Source: Mesorhizobium sp. L-8-3
GTDB taxonomy: Bacteria > Pseudomonadota > Alphaproteobacteria > Rhizobiales > Rhizobiaceae
Direction of reading: 5' to 3'
NCBI RefSeq assembly: GCF_016756615.1
Contig: NZ_AP023262.1
Coordinates: 806,001 to 870,000, forward strand
Length of the DNA stretch: 64,000 bases
In this document: positions 54,085-62,842 of the stretch, in pieces
How positions within the stretch are numbered: the stretch's first letter is position 1
Layout of the letters: the number at the start of each line of letters is the position of its first letter
The notes under the pieces: generated by a model
The model's input: the letters and a program-made list of their open reading frames with translations, nothing else
Database searches by the model: none
What the model was told of the DNA's origin: nothing
Translations under genes and position numbers: made by a program

Positions 54085-55031
54085 TGCGCGGGCTCCATCC
54101 ATGCCATGTCGGGCTCGTCGCTCTCTTCCACAAGCAGAGCTCCGGATAGATCGCTGATCCTCGCTATGTCTCTGTGCATGCAGAATTGCTCGAGTCCCTC
54201 GATCACGCGAAGCATCGCGTCCGGCTGGATGAAGGTCGCGGTGCCAATCTGCACGGCACTCGCCCCGGCCAGCATGAATTCCACCGCGTCCTCCGCGTTG
54301 GAAATACCGCCGCAGCCGATGATCGGGATGTTTGCCACTCGCGCACACTGGTAGACTTGCCGAAGGATGATCGGCTTCACCGCAGGCCCCGAAAGACCGC
54401 CCATGATATTGCCAAGGCATGGCCTGAACGTCTCCAAGTCAACGGCCATAGCGAGGATGGTGTTGGCGACGACGAGGGCATCGGCGCCGGCGTCTTCGGC
54501 GGCGCGTGCCACCGAAGCGATGTCTCCGGTGTTGGGGGTGAGTTTCGCCCAAACCGGCAACGTCGTCGCCTGACGCAGGGCCGCAGTCACACGTGCGGCC
54601 GAGTCGGGACTCATCGCGAAGGCCTTTCCGTCCTCCTCGATATTGGGACAGGATATGTTGGCCTCAATCGCCGCGACGCCCGGCACCGAAACCGCCTCTG
54701 CCAGCGAAGCGAAACCCTCCACCGTCGGTGCCGAGATGCTGACCACGAGAGGCGTCGAATGGCGCGCATAGAGGGGGAGTGTTTGCTCGACGAAGTGATC
54801 CAATCCCTTGGATGGGATGCCGATCGAATTGATCATGCCATCCGGCTGCTCGACCACACGCGGCAGCGGGTTGCCGGCGCGGACCTCGCGCGTGATGGTC
54901 TTGGTGACCAGCGCCCCCAACCTGTCGAAATCGATCACCCGGTCGAGGCCTTCGGCGAAGGTGCCGGACGCGGGCATGACGGGGTTTCGGAGGCGCAACG
55001 AACCAACATTGACGGAAAGGTCGACGCTCAT
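54081..55031 (-). CDS. pyrD: Dihydroorotate dehydrogenase, class 1B catalytic subunit
   Basis: A 316-aa FMN enzyme. AIEANISCPN contains the class 1 catalytic Cys (~128), where class 2 enzymes have Ser; IINSIGIPSKG-like and IGCGGISNAEDAVEF loops bind FMN. The class 1B assignment is supported by the neighbouring pyrK, giving an NAD-linked heterotetramer that is reversible. Most alphaproteobacteria rely on membrane class 2 PyrD for biosynthesis, so this is probably an additional, specialised enzyme. Confidence 0.94.
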   Translation of the reverse strand: MSVDLSVNVGSLRLRNPVMPASGTFAEGLDRVIDFDRLGALVTKTITREVRAGNPLPRVVEQPDGMINSIGIPSKGLDHFVEQTLPLYARHSTPLVVSISAPTVEGFASLAEAVSVPGVAAIEANISCPNIEEDGKAFAMSPDSAARVTAALRQATTLPVWAKLTPNTGDIASVARAAEDAGADALVVANTILAMAVDLETFRPCLGNIMGGLSGPAVKPIILRQVYQCARVANIPIIGCGGISNAEDAVEFMLAGASAVQIGTATFIQPDAMLRVIEGLEQFCMHRDIARISDLSGALLVEESDEPDMAWMEPAQ

Positions 55032-55876
55032 GGCATCGCCTCCGCGAGGTCAAAGACGGGACCATCCCAGCAGACGCGCCGGCTCAGGATCTCGCCCTCG
55101 ACGTTGAAGTCGCGTACACAGCAATAGCAAAGGCCGATCCCGCAAGCCATTTGCTGCTCCAGTGCAACCTGACCAGGAATCCCGAACTCGGCCGCAAGGC
55201 GCTGCTGGACACGCATCAGCCGCGACGAGCCGCAAGTGAAGAAGGCGTCACAGGCTTGTCGGGAGATGAGCCCGCGCAGAATCTTCTCGACATTGGCGGG
55301 ACCGCTGGTCGCCTCCATGTCCGTAACACCGATGACGTCCGCTCCATAGTTGTGGAACAGATCGACCGAAACCAGGAGATCCGGGCGGCGCGCACTCAGA
55401 ACTGCCGTCACGTGGATACCCACATCAGCGGCAGCGCGGGCCAGCGGAGCAAGCGTGGCAAGGCCTGCGCCGCGCCCCACGACGACGATGTGGCGCCATT
55501 GCGGATCGAGGGTGAAGCCTACGCCGAGAGGGCCGAAGACATCTATCGAATCCCCGACGTCGAGCGTCTCCAGCCCGCGTGTCCCAGCTCCTGCAATCTT
55601 GTACAGAAACTCGATCCGACAGGGAGCCGTAGTTGTCGCGTATATGCTCATGGGGCGGCGCAGGAACGGCTTTTCGCCCGGCGGTTGCGGACAGAGCAGT
55701 TGGAAGAACTGCCCCGGCTGCGCGCCGGCGGCGAGCGGTCCGCACGACAGGGCGAGGTGCCGATAATCGCCCGCGATCGCCTGGTTTGCGACGACTGTCG
55801 CGATCTCAGACGCAGCCTTCGGCTGCCATTGCTTGACAGTTCCCGTTTCGACTTGCTGTCCCGACCTTTGGAGCAT
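55028..55876 (-). CDS. pyrK: Dihydroorotate dehydrogenase electron-transfer subunit
   Basis: A 282-aa ferredoxin-NADP reductase-like protein. FLRRPMSIYA binds FAD, VVVGRGAGLATLAPLA is the NAD site, and the C-terminal 2Fe-2S cysteines are in ACGIGLCYCC and RRVCWDG (~242-267). It passes electrons between PyrD FMN and NAD(H). First gene of the minus-strand operon; the palindrome GTCT-N8-AGAC is 60 bases upstream. Confidence 0.94.
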   Translation of the reverse strand: MLQRSGQQVETGTVKQWQPKAASEIATVVANQAIAGDYRHLALSCGPLAAGAQPGQFFQLLCPQPPGEKPFLRRPMSIYATTTAPCRIEFLYKIAGAGTRGLETLDVGDSIDVFGPLGVGFTLDPQWRHIVVVGRGAGLATLAPLARAAADVGIHVTAVLSARRPDLLVSVDLFHNYGADVIGVTDMEATSGPANVEKILRGLISRQACDAFFTCGSSRLMRVQQRLAAEFGIPGQVALEQQMACGIGLCYCCVRDFNVEGEILSRRVCWDGPVFDLAEAMP

Positions 55877-56133
55877 CCTGGAGCCACCGCGAAAAAGGCG
55901 AAACTGACATAGCCAAATCTCATTTGCAATATGTAGTCTCTTTTTTTAGACAATTTTACGTATCACATCATTTCTGATATCGTTCCTCACAGTGGAGATT
56001 TGTCGCAATTCATGAAATCACCGTTGACGGACGGCCGCATCGCAGACAGAAGAGGCCGTTTGCACCCGACAAGCGCCCACCTCTGACAACACCGTGCCGG
56101 TGAATGCCGACGCACAGCCGTGGAGAACGACCG
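55877..56133. promoter_or_regulatory. Divergent promoter region pyrK / pyrE
   Basis: About 260 bases, AT-rich on the pyrK side, with one GTCT-N8-AGAC dyad at 55936-55951. No gene. Confidence 0.55.
55936..55951. promoter_or_regulatory. GTCT-N8-AGAC dyad upstream of pyrK
   Basis: GTCTCTTTTTTTAGAC. Same half-sites and spacing as at 57799-57814 and 62023-62038. Confidence 0.65.
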
Positions 56134-56838
56134 ATGCCAAGCCTCTACACGCCCGTCGACAAGGAGACGATCGCCAGGGAAGCCGCCAAGATGCTGCTCG
56201 AAATCAAGGCGGTCCATTTCTACGACGAGAAGCCGTTTTTCTTCACTTCGGGTTGGGCGAGCCCGGTCTATATCGATTGCCGGAAGATCATTTCGTACCC
56301 GCGGTTGAGGTCGTCGCTGATTGACTTCGCCGCGGCAACCATCGTCCGCGACATCGGCTACGAATCAATCGACTGTGTGGCAGGCGGCGAGACCGCTGGC
56401 ATTCCCTTCGCGGCTTGGATTTCCGATCGTCTGATGCTGCCGATGCAGTATGTGCGAAAGAAGGCCAAGGGTTTCGGCCGCAACGCACAGATCGAGGGCG
56501 AGATCGCCTCGGGCGCCCGGACGCTGCTCGTCGAGGATCTGGCCACGGACGGGCGCAGCAAGGTCAACTTCTGCCAAGCGTTGCGTAATGCTGGCGCCCA
56601 CGTCGACCATTGCTTCGTGCTGTTCTACTACGACATTTTCCCCAAGAGCCGAGAGTTGATGGAGGAACTGGGCGTTCATCTCCACTACCTCACCACCTGG
56701 TGGTACGTGCTAGAAGTTGCGAAATCGAGCGGCCATTTCGAACCAAAGGTCTTGGCTGAGGTGGAGCGATTCCTGAACGAGCCGGCGAAATGGTCCGCCG
56801 CGCATGGCGGCATCTCGGAATTTGGCAAGGAAGGCTAA
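56134..56838 (+). CDS. pyrE: Orotate phosphoribosyltransferase
   Basis: A 234-aa enzyme from ATG at 56134 with GGAGA upstream. [17 protein letters not shown] and the PRPP loop [13 protein letters not shown] identify the alphaproteobacterial type of PyrE. It makes OMP from orotate, which PyrF then decarboxylates. Transcribed away from pyrK; converges on the XRE gene with 21 bases between stops. Confidence 0.94.
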   Translation: MPSLYTPVDKETIAREAAKMLLEIKAVHFYDEKPFFFTSGWASPVYIDCRKIISYPRLRSSLIDFAAATIVRDIGYESIDCVAGGETAGIPFAAWISDRLMLPMQYVRKKAKGFGRNAQIEGEIASGARTLLVEDLATDGRSKVNFCQALRNAGAHVDHCFVLFYYDIFPKSRELMEELGVHLHYLTTWWYVLEVAKSSGHFEPKVLAEVERFLNEPAKWSAAHGGISEFGKEG

Positions 56839-56859
56839 AAGCGACGCGTCGCCTATCGC

Positions 56860-57777
56860 TCACTCGGCAGTCGCGCGTTTCTTGGGTGCGGGCGCTATCG
56901 CTGACCGTGCCAGCACTTTATGCAGGAGTTCGGCCGCGTCCTTACCTTTGCGCGCGCGTTGCCAGAGATCGTCGACAAGTGTCTCATACAGGCGCACCGG
57001 CTCGACGTCGGCCGTCATCATCGCCACGCCGGAGCGGATATTGGGCAGGTCGCCGCCCAGCCGGAACGGGCTGACGCCGAGATAGGTTTTCTCGGCGGTT
57101 CGGAAGAGCTGAAAAGCCGTGTTGGGCAGCACCTCCTCGATAAGGCCGATCTGAATTCCCATCGGCTCACTTTCGATCAGGGTTATCAGGTGCTCGACCT
57201 CGTCGCGCGCCGCCTTGCGCCGCTCCGCCAATTCGGCGCCGGACAAATCGAACCGGCCGACGATGCCGAGCTTCAGCCAGCGCTCGATCTCCAGCAGGTT
57301 TACAAAGTTGACCACGCTGAGGCGCCGCTGCTGACTCGACTGTTTGCGTTCGTCGAGGATGGAGATGATCGTGTCGATATCGCGCTCGGCGGCCTTGCCG
57401 CTGAGATGCGACGGCAGGGATTCAAGCAAGGTGCGTTTCAGGTAACTGGAGAACGCGTCGGATGTGAGCAGGTAGGACAAGGGCGGAAAATGCGCCACAA
57501 CCTGATCCGCGTCGGCTTCAACCTGGCGCATGCGCTCGAAATAGCTGATCGGATTGGCGTAATACTCAACCCCCGCCCCGAGCAGCGAGGCCACCGTGGT
57601 GTTCAGCACGCCGGCCAGCCGCTCCAGCGTTTCAATCTTGACGACCCCTCCGGTCTCGATCCGGTACACGGCCGCGCGCGAAATACCCAAATCGTCAGCG
57701 ATCGCGTCGGCTGTGAGACCCCTTCCCATCCGGTAGGCCTTCAGCCGTCGGCCGATTTCCTCGAACTGGCTCGCCAT
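56860..57777 (-). CDS. XRE-family regulator of the pyrimidine locus
   Basis: A 305-aa regulator from ATG at 57777. The N-terminal HTH (GRRLKAYRMGRGLTADAIADDLGISRAAVYRIETG) is followed by a 230-residue domain of unknown type that probably senses a pathway metabolite. Its own promoter carries a GTCT-N8-AGAC dyad 22 bases from the start, and the same dyad stands before pyrK, dctP and the ABC operon, so it likely regulates all of them. Confidence 0.85.
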   Translation of the reverse strand: MASQFEEIGRRLKAYRMGRGLTADAIADDLGISRAAVYRIETGGVVKIETLERLAGVLNTTVASLLGAGVEYYANPISYFERMRQVEADADQVVAHFPPLSYLLTSDAFSSYLKRTLLESLPSHLSGKAAERDIDTIISILDERKQSSQQRRLSVVNFVNLLEIERWLKLGIVGRFDLSGAELAERRKAARDEVEHLITLIESEPMGIQIGLIEEVLPNTAFQLFRTAEKTYLGVSPFRLGGDLPNIRSGVAMMTADVEPVRLYETLVDDLWQRARKGKDAAELLHKVLARSAIAPAPKKRATAE

Positions 57778-57798
57778 CACACCTCCCAAATCGCCATT

Positions 57799-57814
57799 GT
57801 CTCATTATTTAGAC
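57799..57814. promoter_or_regulatory. GTCT-N8-AGAC dyad upstream of the XRE gene
   Basis: GTCTCATTATTTAGAC, 22 bases before the ATG; autoregulation likely. Confidence 0.65.
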
Positions 57815-57859
57815 GGAGTTAGCGCAAATCGGGGCAGGTTGCAAAGTTTCCTCTCAGCT

Positions 57860-58633
57860 TCACTCAAGCGCGAGACGTTCACGGGCGGCCGCACTTTCAT
57901 GCCACCGCAGCATCCTCCTCTCCGCATAGTCGACGGCCAGGAACAGAGCGTAACCCAGCAGCGACAGGAGGATAACGCTGACCAGCACCAAACCGATGTC
58001 GGCTGTCTCTTGTCCGAGGCTCAGGAGGTAGCCGAGGCCAGCTCGCGCGCCCATCAGTTCGCCGATCACCGCCGCAGTAACTGCCAAGGTAACCCCGACT
58101 TTCATGCCGGTGAACAGCAGTGGCAATGCCTGTGGCAGCTCGATGCGCCACAAGCGACTCCATCCGTTCATGCGCAGGATCTTTGCCAGTGCCAGCAAAT
58201 TGGGGTCGATCGAACGCAGGGCGCTGATCATATTGGACAGCACGGGAAAGAAGACGACGATTGCGACCAGTACCACCTTCGGCGTCGCCCCCAGCCCGAG
58301 CCAGAGCAGGAGAAGTGGGGCGATGGCAATCTTCGGCGCCGTCTGCATGAAGATGATGAGCGGGTCCAGGACTATTTCGAGCAGCGGAAGACGAACGAAC
58401 AGCACCGCCATGACGATGCCGATCGCGGCTCCGATGACAAAGCCGGCCACGATCTCGATCAGCGTGACTGGTACGTGACCGAACAGCCCGGCTTGTGTAG
58501 CCAGGAACCAGAATTTGGAGGCAAGCGCAGGCGGCGACGGCACAAGGTATTCGGGCACACCGAACAGCGCCACGGCAAGCCACCATGCCGCAATAAAGAC
58601 CAGAAGCGAAACAGCCGTGCGCAAAGTGATCAT
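57860..58633 (-). CDS. ABC transporter permease (SsuC/TauC type), second
   Basis: A 257-aa, six-TM permease with an EAA-type loop (ALAKILRMNGWSRLWRIELPQALP). Last gene of the five-gene ABC operon, 39 bases after the solute-binding protein. A second permease gene exists at 60480, so the membrane part may be a heterodimer. Confidence 0.93.
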   Translation of the reverse strand: MITLRTAVSLLVFIAAWWLAVALFGVPEYLVPSPPALASKFWFLATQAGLFGHVPVTLIEIVAGFVIGAAIGIVMAVLFVRLPLLEIVLDPLIIFMQTAPKIAIAPLLLLWLGLGATPKVVLVAIVVFFPVLSNMISALRSIDPNLLALAKILRMNGWSRLWRIELPQALPLLFTGMKVGVTLAVTAAVIGELMGARAGLGYLLSLGQETADIGLVLVSVILLSLLGYALFLAVDYAERRMLRWHESAAARERLALE

Positions 58634-58672
58634 CTCCGGGCGCTCCGGCCTCTGGCCGGAGCGCCATTGGCT

Positions 58673-59677
58673 TCAGAGCCCGGACGGCTTCTCGACTACG
58701 AGGTCGGCAGCGGGAAACTCTTCGGGGATTGCCTTGTATTCGGCGGCCATGTCGATCGTCTTCTGCCACGCGGCGATATTGCCGTAGCCGAAGCCGCTTT
58801 TCTGCGTGTCCTCGCTCTGCCACAGCGTCTTGATGAAGACCTCCTTGATGATCTCAGTCACGACCTTCTCCTGCGGCGCGAAAGTCGGCGCGTAATCGGC
58901 GATCGCCATCTGGACGTCCTTCTGGACGTCGCCCTCGACGATATGCTTCAGCGCCTTGTCGAGCGCGGCGATGAAGCCTTTCACCTGCTGCGGATTGGAG
59001 GCGAGATAGCTTTCCGACGTGACGAGCACATTGCCGTGGCTCGGCAGGAAATCGTCCGAAGCAATCATGCCGACATCCACGCCTTCGGCCTTCAGCGCGT
59101 AGTAGCGCAGCATCGAGAAGACGATGGCGTCGACTTGGTCCGACTTCAACGCGTCCAGAATCGCGCCGGTGCCGACGATCTCGACCTTGACGTCGTCGAT
59201 GGACTTGCCGGCCTGGCTCAACATGACCTGGAGCTGGATGTAGTTCGGGCTGCCGTAGCTGGTGACAGCCACCGTCTTGCCCACCAGATCGGCGGGCGAC
59301 TTGATGCCGCCCGAATTCTTGAACAGCACCGCGCCGATGCCGCGCTGATAGGTCGAATGGACGACCTTCACTGGAATGCCGTTGGCACGAGCCGAGATGA
59401 CTGCGTCGCCATTGGGAAAGCCGAACTGGACATTGCCGGCCGCGACGTTGTTCAGGATGTCCGCTGCGTTTGCGTAGAGAAACTCGACCTCCAGTCCCTG
59501 TTCCTTGAAGTAGCCTTCCTTCTGGGCGACGTAGAGCGGCAGGTAGTAAGGCACCGCCGCGCCGTCGATCTGTATGGTCACCTTGTCATCCGCCTTGGCG
59601 ACGATGGCGCCAGCGACAAGCGCCAGCATCAGGAGCGGAATGGTCAGCGCGGCCTTGAGTCTTGCATGAATTCTCAT
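58673..59677 (-). CDS. ABC transporter solute-binding protein (NMT1/SsuA-like)
   Basis: A 334-aa periplasmic protein from ATG at 59677 with GGAG upstream. Signal residues about 8-28 (ALTIPLLMLALVAGAIVA). The NMT1-type pattern (AAVPYYLPLYVAQKEGYFKEQGLEVEF, NGDAVISARANGIPVKVV) is shared with thiamine-precursor, sulfonate and pyrimidine binders. The context suggests a pyrimidine base, nucleoside or precursor. Confidence 0.93.
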   Translation of the reverse strand: MRIHARLKAALTIPLLMLALVAGAIVAKADDKVTIQIDGAAVPYYLPLYVAQKEGYFKEQGLEVEFLYANAADILNNVAAGNVQFGFPNGDAVISARANGIPVKVVHSTYQRGIGAVLFKNSGGIKSPADLVGKTVAVTSYGSPNYIQLQVMLSQAGKSIDDVKVEIVGTGAILDALKSDQVDAIVFSMLRYYALKAEGVDVGMIASDDFLPSHGNVLVTSESYLASNPQQVKGFIAALDKALKHIVEGDVQKDVQMAIADYAPTFAPQEKVVTEIIKEVFIKTLWQSEDTQKSGFGYGNIAAWQKTIDMAAEYKAIPEEFPAADLVVEKPSGL

Positions 59678-59700
59678 GGCATTCTCCTCTGTCGATTTGT

Positions 59701-60483
59701 TTATTGATCGGATGTCTTGACCACGGCCGCAGCGGCTTGCGCGCCGGCGCGTAGGAGGTTGCGTTGCGTTGGTTCGTAGTCTTCGAGCCAGCCGTCGCTT
59801 CGCCTGTGAGCGTGAACGGCCAGGATCGCGCCCGCACGCACGCCGCATGCGCATGCCACTGCAAAGATCACCTCGGCCTCCATTTCGACGGCGTCGGCAC
59901 CTGCTGTCGCGAAGCTGTCGAGCAACGCCGGGTTTCCCCGACCGGATGCGGTTGTCGGGCGGCCCTGCGCGCGATAGTAGCCATCGGCGGTAAGGCATCG
60001 GCCGCGGCGGCCCTTCAGCCCGAGAGACCGACATGTGTCCATCAAGCATTCGCTGACGGAGGAATCGGCGTGGACCGGCCGGGTCCTGTCCGGCTCATAG
60101 ACGGCGGCGACGCCGCTGTTGCGGACTGCCTCATCGGCGATGAGGAAATCCCCGAGCGATAGGTCGTCGGCCAGCGCCCCACAGCCACCAGTTCGGATCA
60201 AGATCGTCGCTCCCATGGCGGCGAGTTCGACCGTTGCGATTTCGGCGGAAGCCCCGCCGATACCGGTCGAGCACACTCCGATGAGCACGTCGCCGAAATA
60301 GCCGCAGCCCAGCCGAAACTCCCGGTTCTGGCCGACGATGGCGAAGTCGCGGAGCACCGACGCGGCAAAATCGACACGACGGGGATCGCCCGGCAGCAGG
60401 AACGCTTTCGGCATCAAGGCTGGGCGCGGCAGGTGGGGCGGGACGCCGCTGCGCCATGGCCACTCCGCAGATCTGTCGGTCAT
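59701..60483 (-). CDS. Nucleoside phosphorylase (uridine phosphorylase-like)
   Basis: About 260 aa from ATG at 60483, overlapping the permease stop (ATGA). FLLPGDPRRVD, GIGGASAEIATVEL, LIRTGGCGAL and AVEMEAEVIFAVA are PNP/UDP family motifs for phosphate, ribose and base binding. It would cleave uridine or a similar nucleoside to base and ribose-1-phosphate. Placement inside an ABC operon implies that the imported compound is a nucleoside. Confidence 0.9.
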   Translation of the reverse strand: MTDRSAEWPWRSGVPPHLPRPALMPKAFLLPGDPRRVDFAASVLRDFAIVGQNREFRLGCGYFGDVLIGVCSTGIGGASAEIATVELAAMGATILIRTGGCGALADDLSLGDFLIADEAVRNSGVAAVYEPDRTRPVHADSSVSECLMDTCRSLGLKGRRGRCLTADGYYRAQGRPTTASGRGNPALLDSFATAGADAVEMEAEVIFAVACACGVRAGAILAVHAHRRSDGWLEDYEPTQRNLLRAGAQAAAAVVKTSDQ

Positions 60484-61232
60484 CGCCATGACAGCAGCCA
60501 TTTCTCCAGGCCGGCCAGAGCCTGGTAGATCAGGATACCCAGCAACGAGGTGATCAGCACCATCGCGAAGAGCATCGGCGTCTTGTATGTGGTGCCGGCG
60601 AAGACCATGAGATAGCCGAGTCCCTGGCCACCTGAGAGCCATTCAGCCAGAATGGCGCCGATCGTGGCCTGCACCGCGCCGACCTTGAGGCCAGCGAAGA
60701 TCTCCGGCACGGCGGAGGGCAGCTCGATGCGCACGAGGCGGTCACGCCTCGTCAGGTGCAGGACTTCCGCCAGGAAGCCGAAATTTGCGGGGACCGAGCG
60801 CAGGCCGAGGATGGTGCCGGCCATCACGGGGAAGAAGACCAGGGACACGACCAGCACGATCTGCGACGTTAGTCCGAGCCCGAACCAGAGAATGAACAGA
60901 GGCGCCAGCGCGATCTTGGGTGCCGTCTGAAAGAAGAAGAGATAGGGGCCGATGATCCTTTCGACGCGTGGACTCTTGCCCAGCATGAAACCGAGCGCGA
61001 AGCCCAGTCCCGATCCGATTGCGAATCCAGCCAGGATGATACCCAGCGTGTGCGCCAGATGCGGCCAGATCGCGCCGTCGCGAAATAGTGCCACGAAGGC
61101 CGATCCAACCTCCGCTGGAGGTGGAAGCACGAAACGCGGTATCTTGAAGAGGCGCACATAGGCCCACCACACGGCGACCAGCATGAGCGGCGTCGCAATC
61201 ATGAAAACCGCGCGGAGGGAACGATTGTTCAT
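60480..61232 (-). CDS. ABC transporter permease (SsuC/TauC type), first
   Basis: A 250-aa permease with six predicted TM segments and the EAA loop (FLAEVLHLTRRDRLVRIELPSAVPEI). Overlaps the ATPase gene by ATGA and the phosphorylase by ATGA. Related but not identical to the permease at 57860. Confidence 0.93.
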   Translation of the reverse strand: MNNRSLRAVFMIATPLMLVAVWWAYVRLFKIPRFVLPPPAEVGSAFVALFRDGAIWPHLAHTLGIILAGFAIGSGLGFALGFMLGKSPRVERIIGPYLFFFQTAPKIALAPLFILWFGLGLTSQIVLVVSLVFFPVMAGTILGLRSVPANFGFLAEVLHLTRRDRLVRIELPSAVPEIFAGLKVGAVQATIGAILAEWLSGGQGLGYLMVFAGTTYKTPMLFAMVLITSLLGILIYQALAGLEKWLLSWR

Positions 61233-61999
61233 TTCAGTTCACGCCGCAGCACGGACAGCCAGCGATGAAAGTCGGGGGAGTCCTTGACGGATTCGTTCCT
61301 GGCTCCGCCGAAATCGAGCGTATGCAGCGCACTGATCCGGCCCGGGCGCGGCGACATGACGGCGACGCGGTCCGAAAGATACACGGCCTCGTCGATCGAG
61401 TGTGTCACGAAAATGATTGTCGCGGCAGTTTCCGTTTTTATGCGGAGCAGTTCGTCGTTCATCCTATCACGGGTGAGGAGGTCAAGGGCGCCGAATGGCT
61501 CATCCATGAGGACGAGCCGCGGATGATAGACCAGAGCGCGCGCGATCGACGCCCTCTGGCGCATGCCGCCCGACAGTTCTTTGGGCAGTGCCTTGCCGAA
61601 ATCCTTTAACCCGACAAGGGCGAGCATTGAGGCCGCCCGCTCGTTCGCCTCCGACTTGGCGATGCTGAACACGTCGAGAGGGAAACGTACGTTATCTTGA
61701 ATACTGAGCCACGGCAGCAGCACGGGCTCCTGGAATACAAAGCCGATGTCAGTTCCCCGGGAAGGCGCGCCGTCCCGCCAGCGGATCTGCCCACCAGACG
61801 GCTTCTCCAGCCCGGCCAGCAGCCGCAGCAGCGTCGACTTTCCGCAACCCGAGGGGCCGATAAGGCTGATAAGTTCGCCTCGGCGGACGTCCAACGTCAC
61901 TGGAGAGAGAGCTTCGACCTCAGAGCCCTCTCTCGTTCGGTAGATTTTTGTCAGCGCTTCCACGCCGACGAGGACCGGGGATTCGGACGCCTGTTGCAA
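61229..61999 (-). CDS. ABC transporter ATPase (SsuB/TauB type)
   Basis: A 256-aa ATPase. Walker A GPSGCGKST (~50), signature LSGGMRQRASIARAL (~143) and Walker B LVLMDEPFGALD (~165). First gene of the operon; a long perfect dyad containing GTCT-N8-AGAC lies 15 bases upstream. Confidence 0.95.
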   Translation of the reverse strand: MQQASESPVLVGVEALTKIYRTREGSEVEALSPVTLDVRRGELISLIGPSGCGKSTLLRLLAGLEKPSGGQIRWRDGAPSRGTDIGFVFQEPVLLPWLSIQDNVRFPLDVFSIAKSEANERAASMLALVGLKDFGKALPKELSGGMRQRASIARALVYHPRLVLMDEPFGALDLLTRDRMNDELLRIKTETAATIIFVTHSIDEAVYLSDRVAVMSPRPGRISALHTLDFGGARNESVKDSPDFHRWLSVLRRELK

Positions 62000-62013
62000 T
62001 TTTTTTGACTACC

Positions 62014-62047
62014 GAGCTTCTTGTCTCAGGAATGAGACAAGAAGCTC
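62014..62047. promoter_or_regulatory. Extended operator dyad upstream of ABC operon
   Basis: GAGCTTCTTGTCTCA and its complement around GGAA, 15-bp perfect arms; the centre is GTCTCAGGAATGAGAC (62023-62038), the same GTCT-N8-AGAC as at pyrK and the XRE gene. No U-tract on either side, so an operator rather than a terminator. Confidence 0.7.
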
Positions 62048-62147
62048 GCAGGGATTTGAGCCAGAGTCAAACAGAAAGCAGCGGGCCCCGGATAGCCCCG
62101 GCGGTTGCGGATTCGCTAGTCTCCATCGGCAAGATAGCCGCCCACAA

Positions 62148-62453
62148 GTGGTCGCGAGCTTGACTGAGCGAAGCCTGTCAATCCTCTGGCGTGTGGGCGG
62201 CCTAACGCGAGTCCTCGCCCCGTTGTCCGCACAGGACAAGACGCTGGCGGTTCTGTACAGCGTGCCCGGTCCCTTGGACGTTCGGAGCCTTCTTGCATCC
62301 GTCGAGTACAGCAACCCGTCCCGCTATCGATCAACCATCCTCAAGGCCGCTCACCGCGCCCACCTCCTGCACTTAAACACCAAGGCCGACACCGCGCAGT
62401 TATCGCCGCCCGGTTCGCGCTACGTTGAGGAAAGGGTGACCCTCGAAGTTTGA
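62148..62453 (+). CDS. Hypothetical small winged-helix-like protein
   Basis: A 101-aa frame from GTG at 62148; the frame is open further upstream through the operator. LAVLYSVPGPLDVRSLLASVEYSN, RSTILKAAHRAHLL and AQLSPPGSRYVEERV look like a small wHTH with the common LSPPG wing. It is the only plus-strand candidate in this gap. Weak start and no known family keep the confidence low. Confidence 0.45.
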   Translation: MVASLTERSLSILWRVGGLTRVLAPLSAQDKTLAVLYSVPGPLDVRSLLASVEYSNPSRYRSTILKAAHRAHLLHLNTKADTAQLSPPGSRYVEERVTLEV

Positions 62454-62842
62454 ACGGGTCCCATCGGCACCCCAAGAGGGAAGGTCAGCCGCGCTCCCTT
62501 GCAAGATGACCTCTCAGATTATTGACCCCTGGGAAGCGGCAGTATTGGATGGAAGGAGCAATCATGTCTTGCCTCCACCCCGACGGCTTTGACGGAGACA
62601 AGCGTCGCGCCCGAAGATACAGTATCGGCTGAAGCCGCTTCAGGTCTTGTCGTGGAGAAGCACGTGCCGAACGCTGGAACTCTGCCCAATTCCACGAAGC
62701 GGAGAGCGGACTTTCCGCGGAACTCCCTGCCTTGCTGTTTTGATCCAATGCAGGCCTCCAAGGCACGATTCTCCGTGAAGGCCGTCATTGGTCCGGCAAC
62801 GCGCCCTGTCGACCTGATAGTCCCGTAGCCACGCGCGCGATA
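62454..62842. other. Intergenic region
   Basis: About 390 bases between the hypothetical gene and the racemase stop. No convincing gene, repeat or terminator was recognised. Confidence 0.4.

Noticed and set aside
52798..55127. Several plus-strand open frames opposite pyrC-pyrK
   Set aside because: They cross several well-identified genes and show no protein family pattern.
57797..59707. 636-codon plus-strand open frame
   Set aside because: Antisense to the ABC permease and solute-binding protein genes, with low-complexity DQ/HQ-rich sequence.
62014..62047. Perfect hairpin as rho-independent terminator
   Set aside because: No U-tract on either strand, and its centre matches operator dyads at three other promoters.
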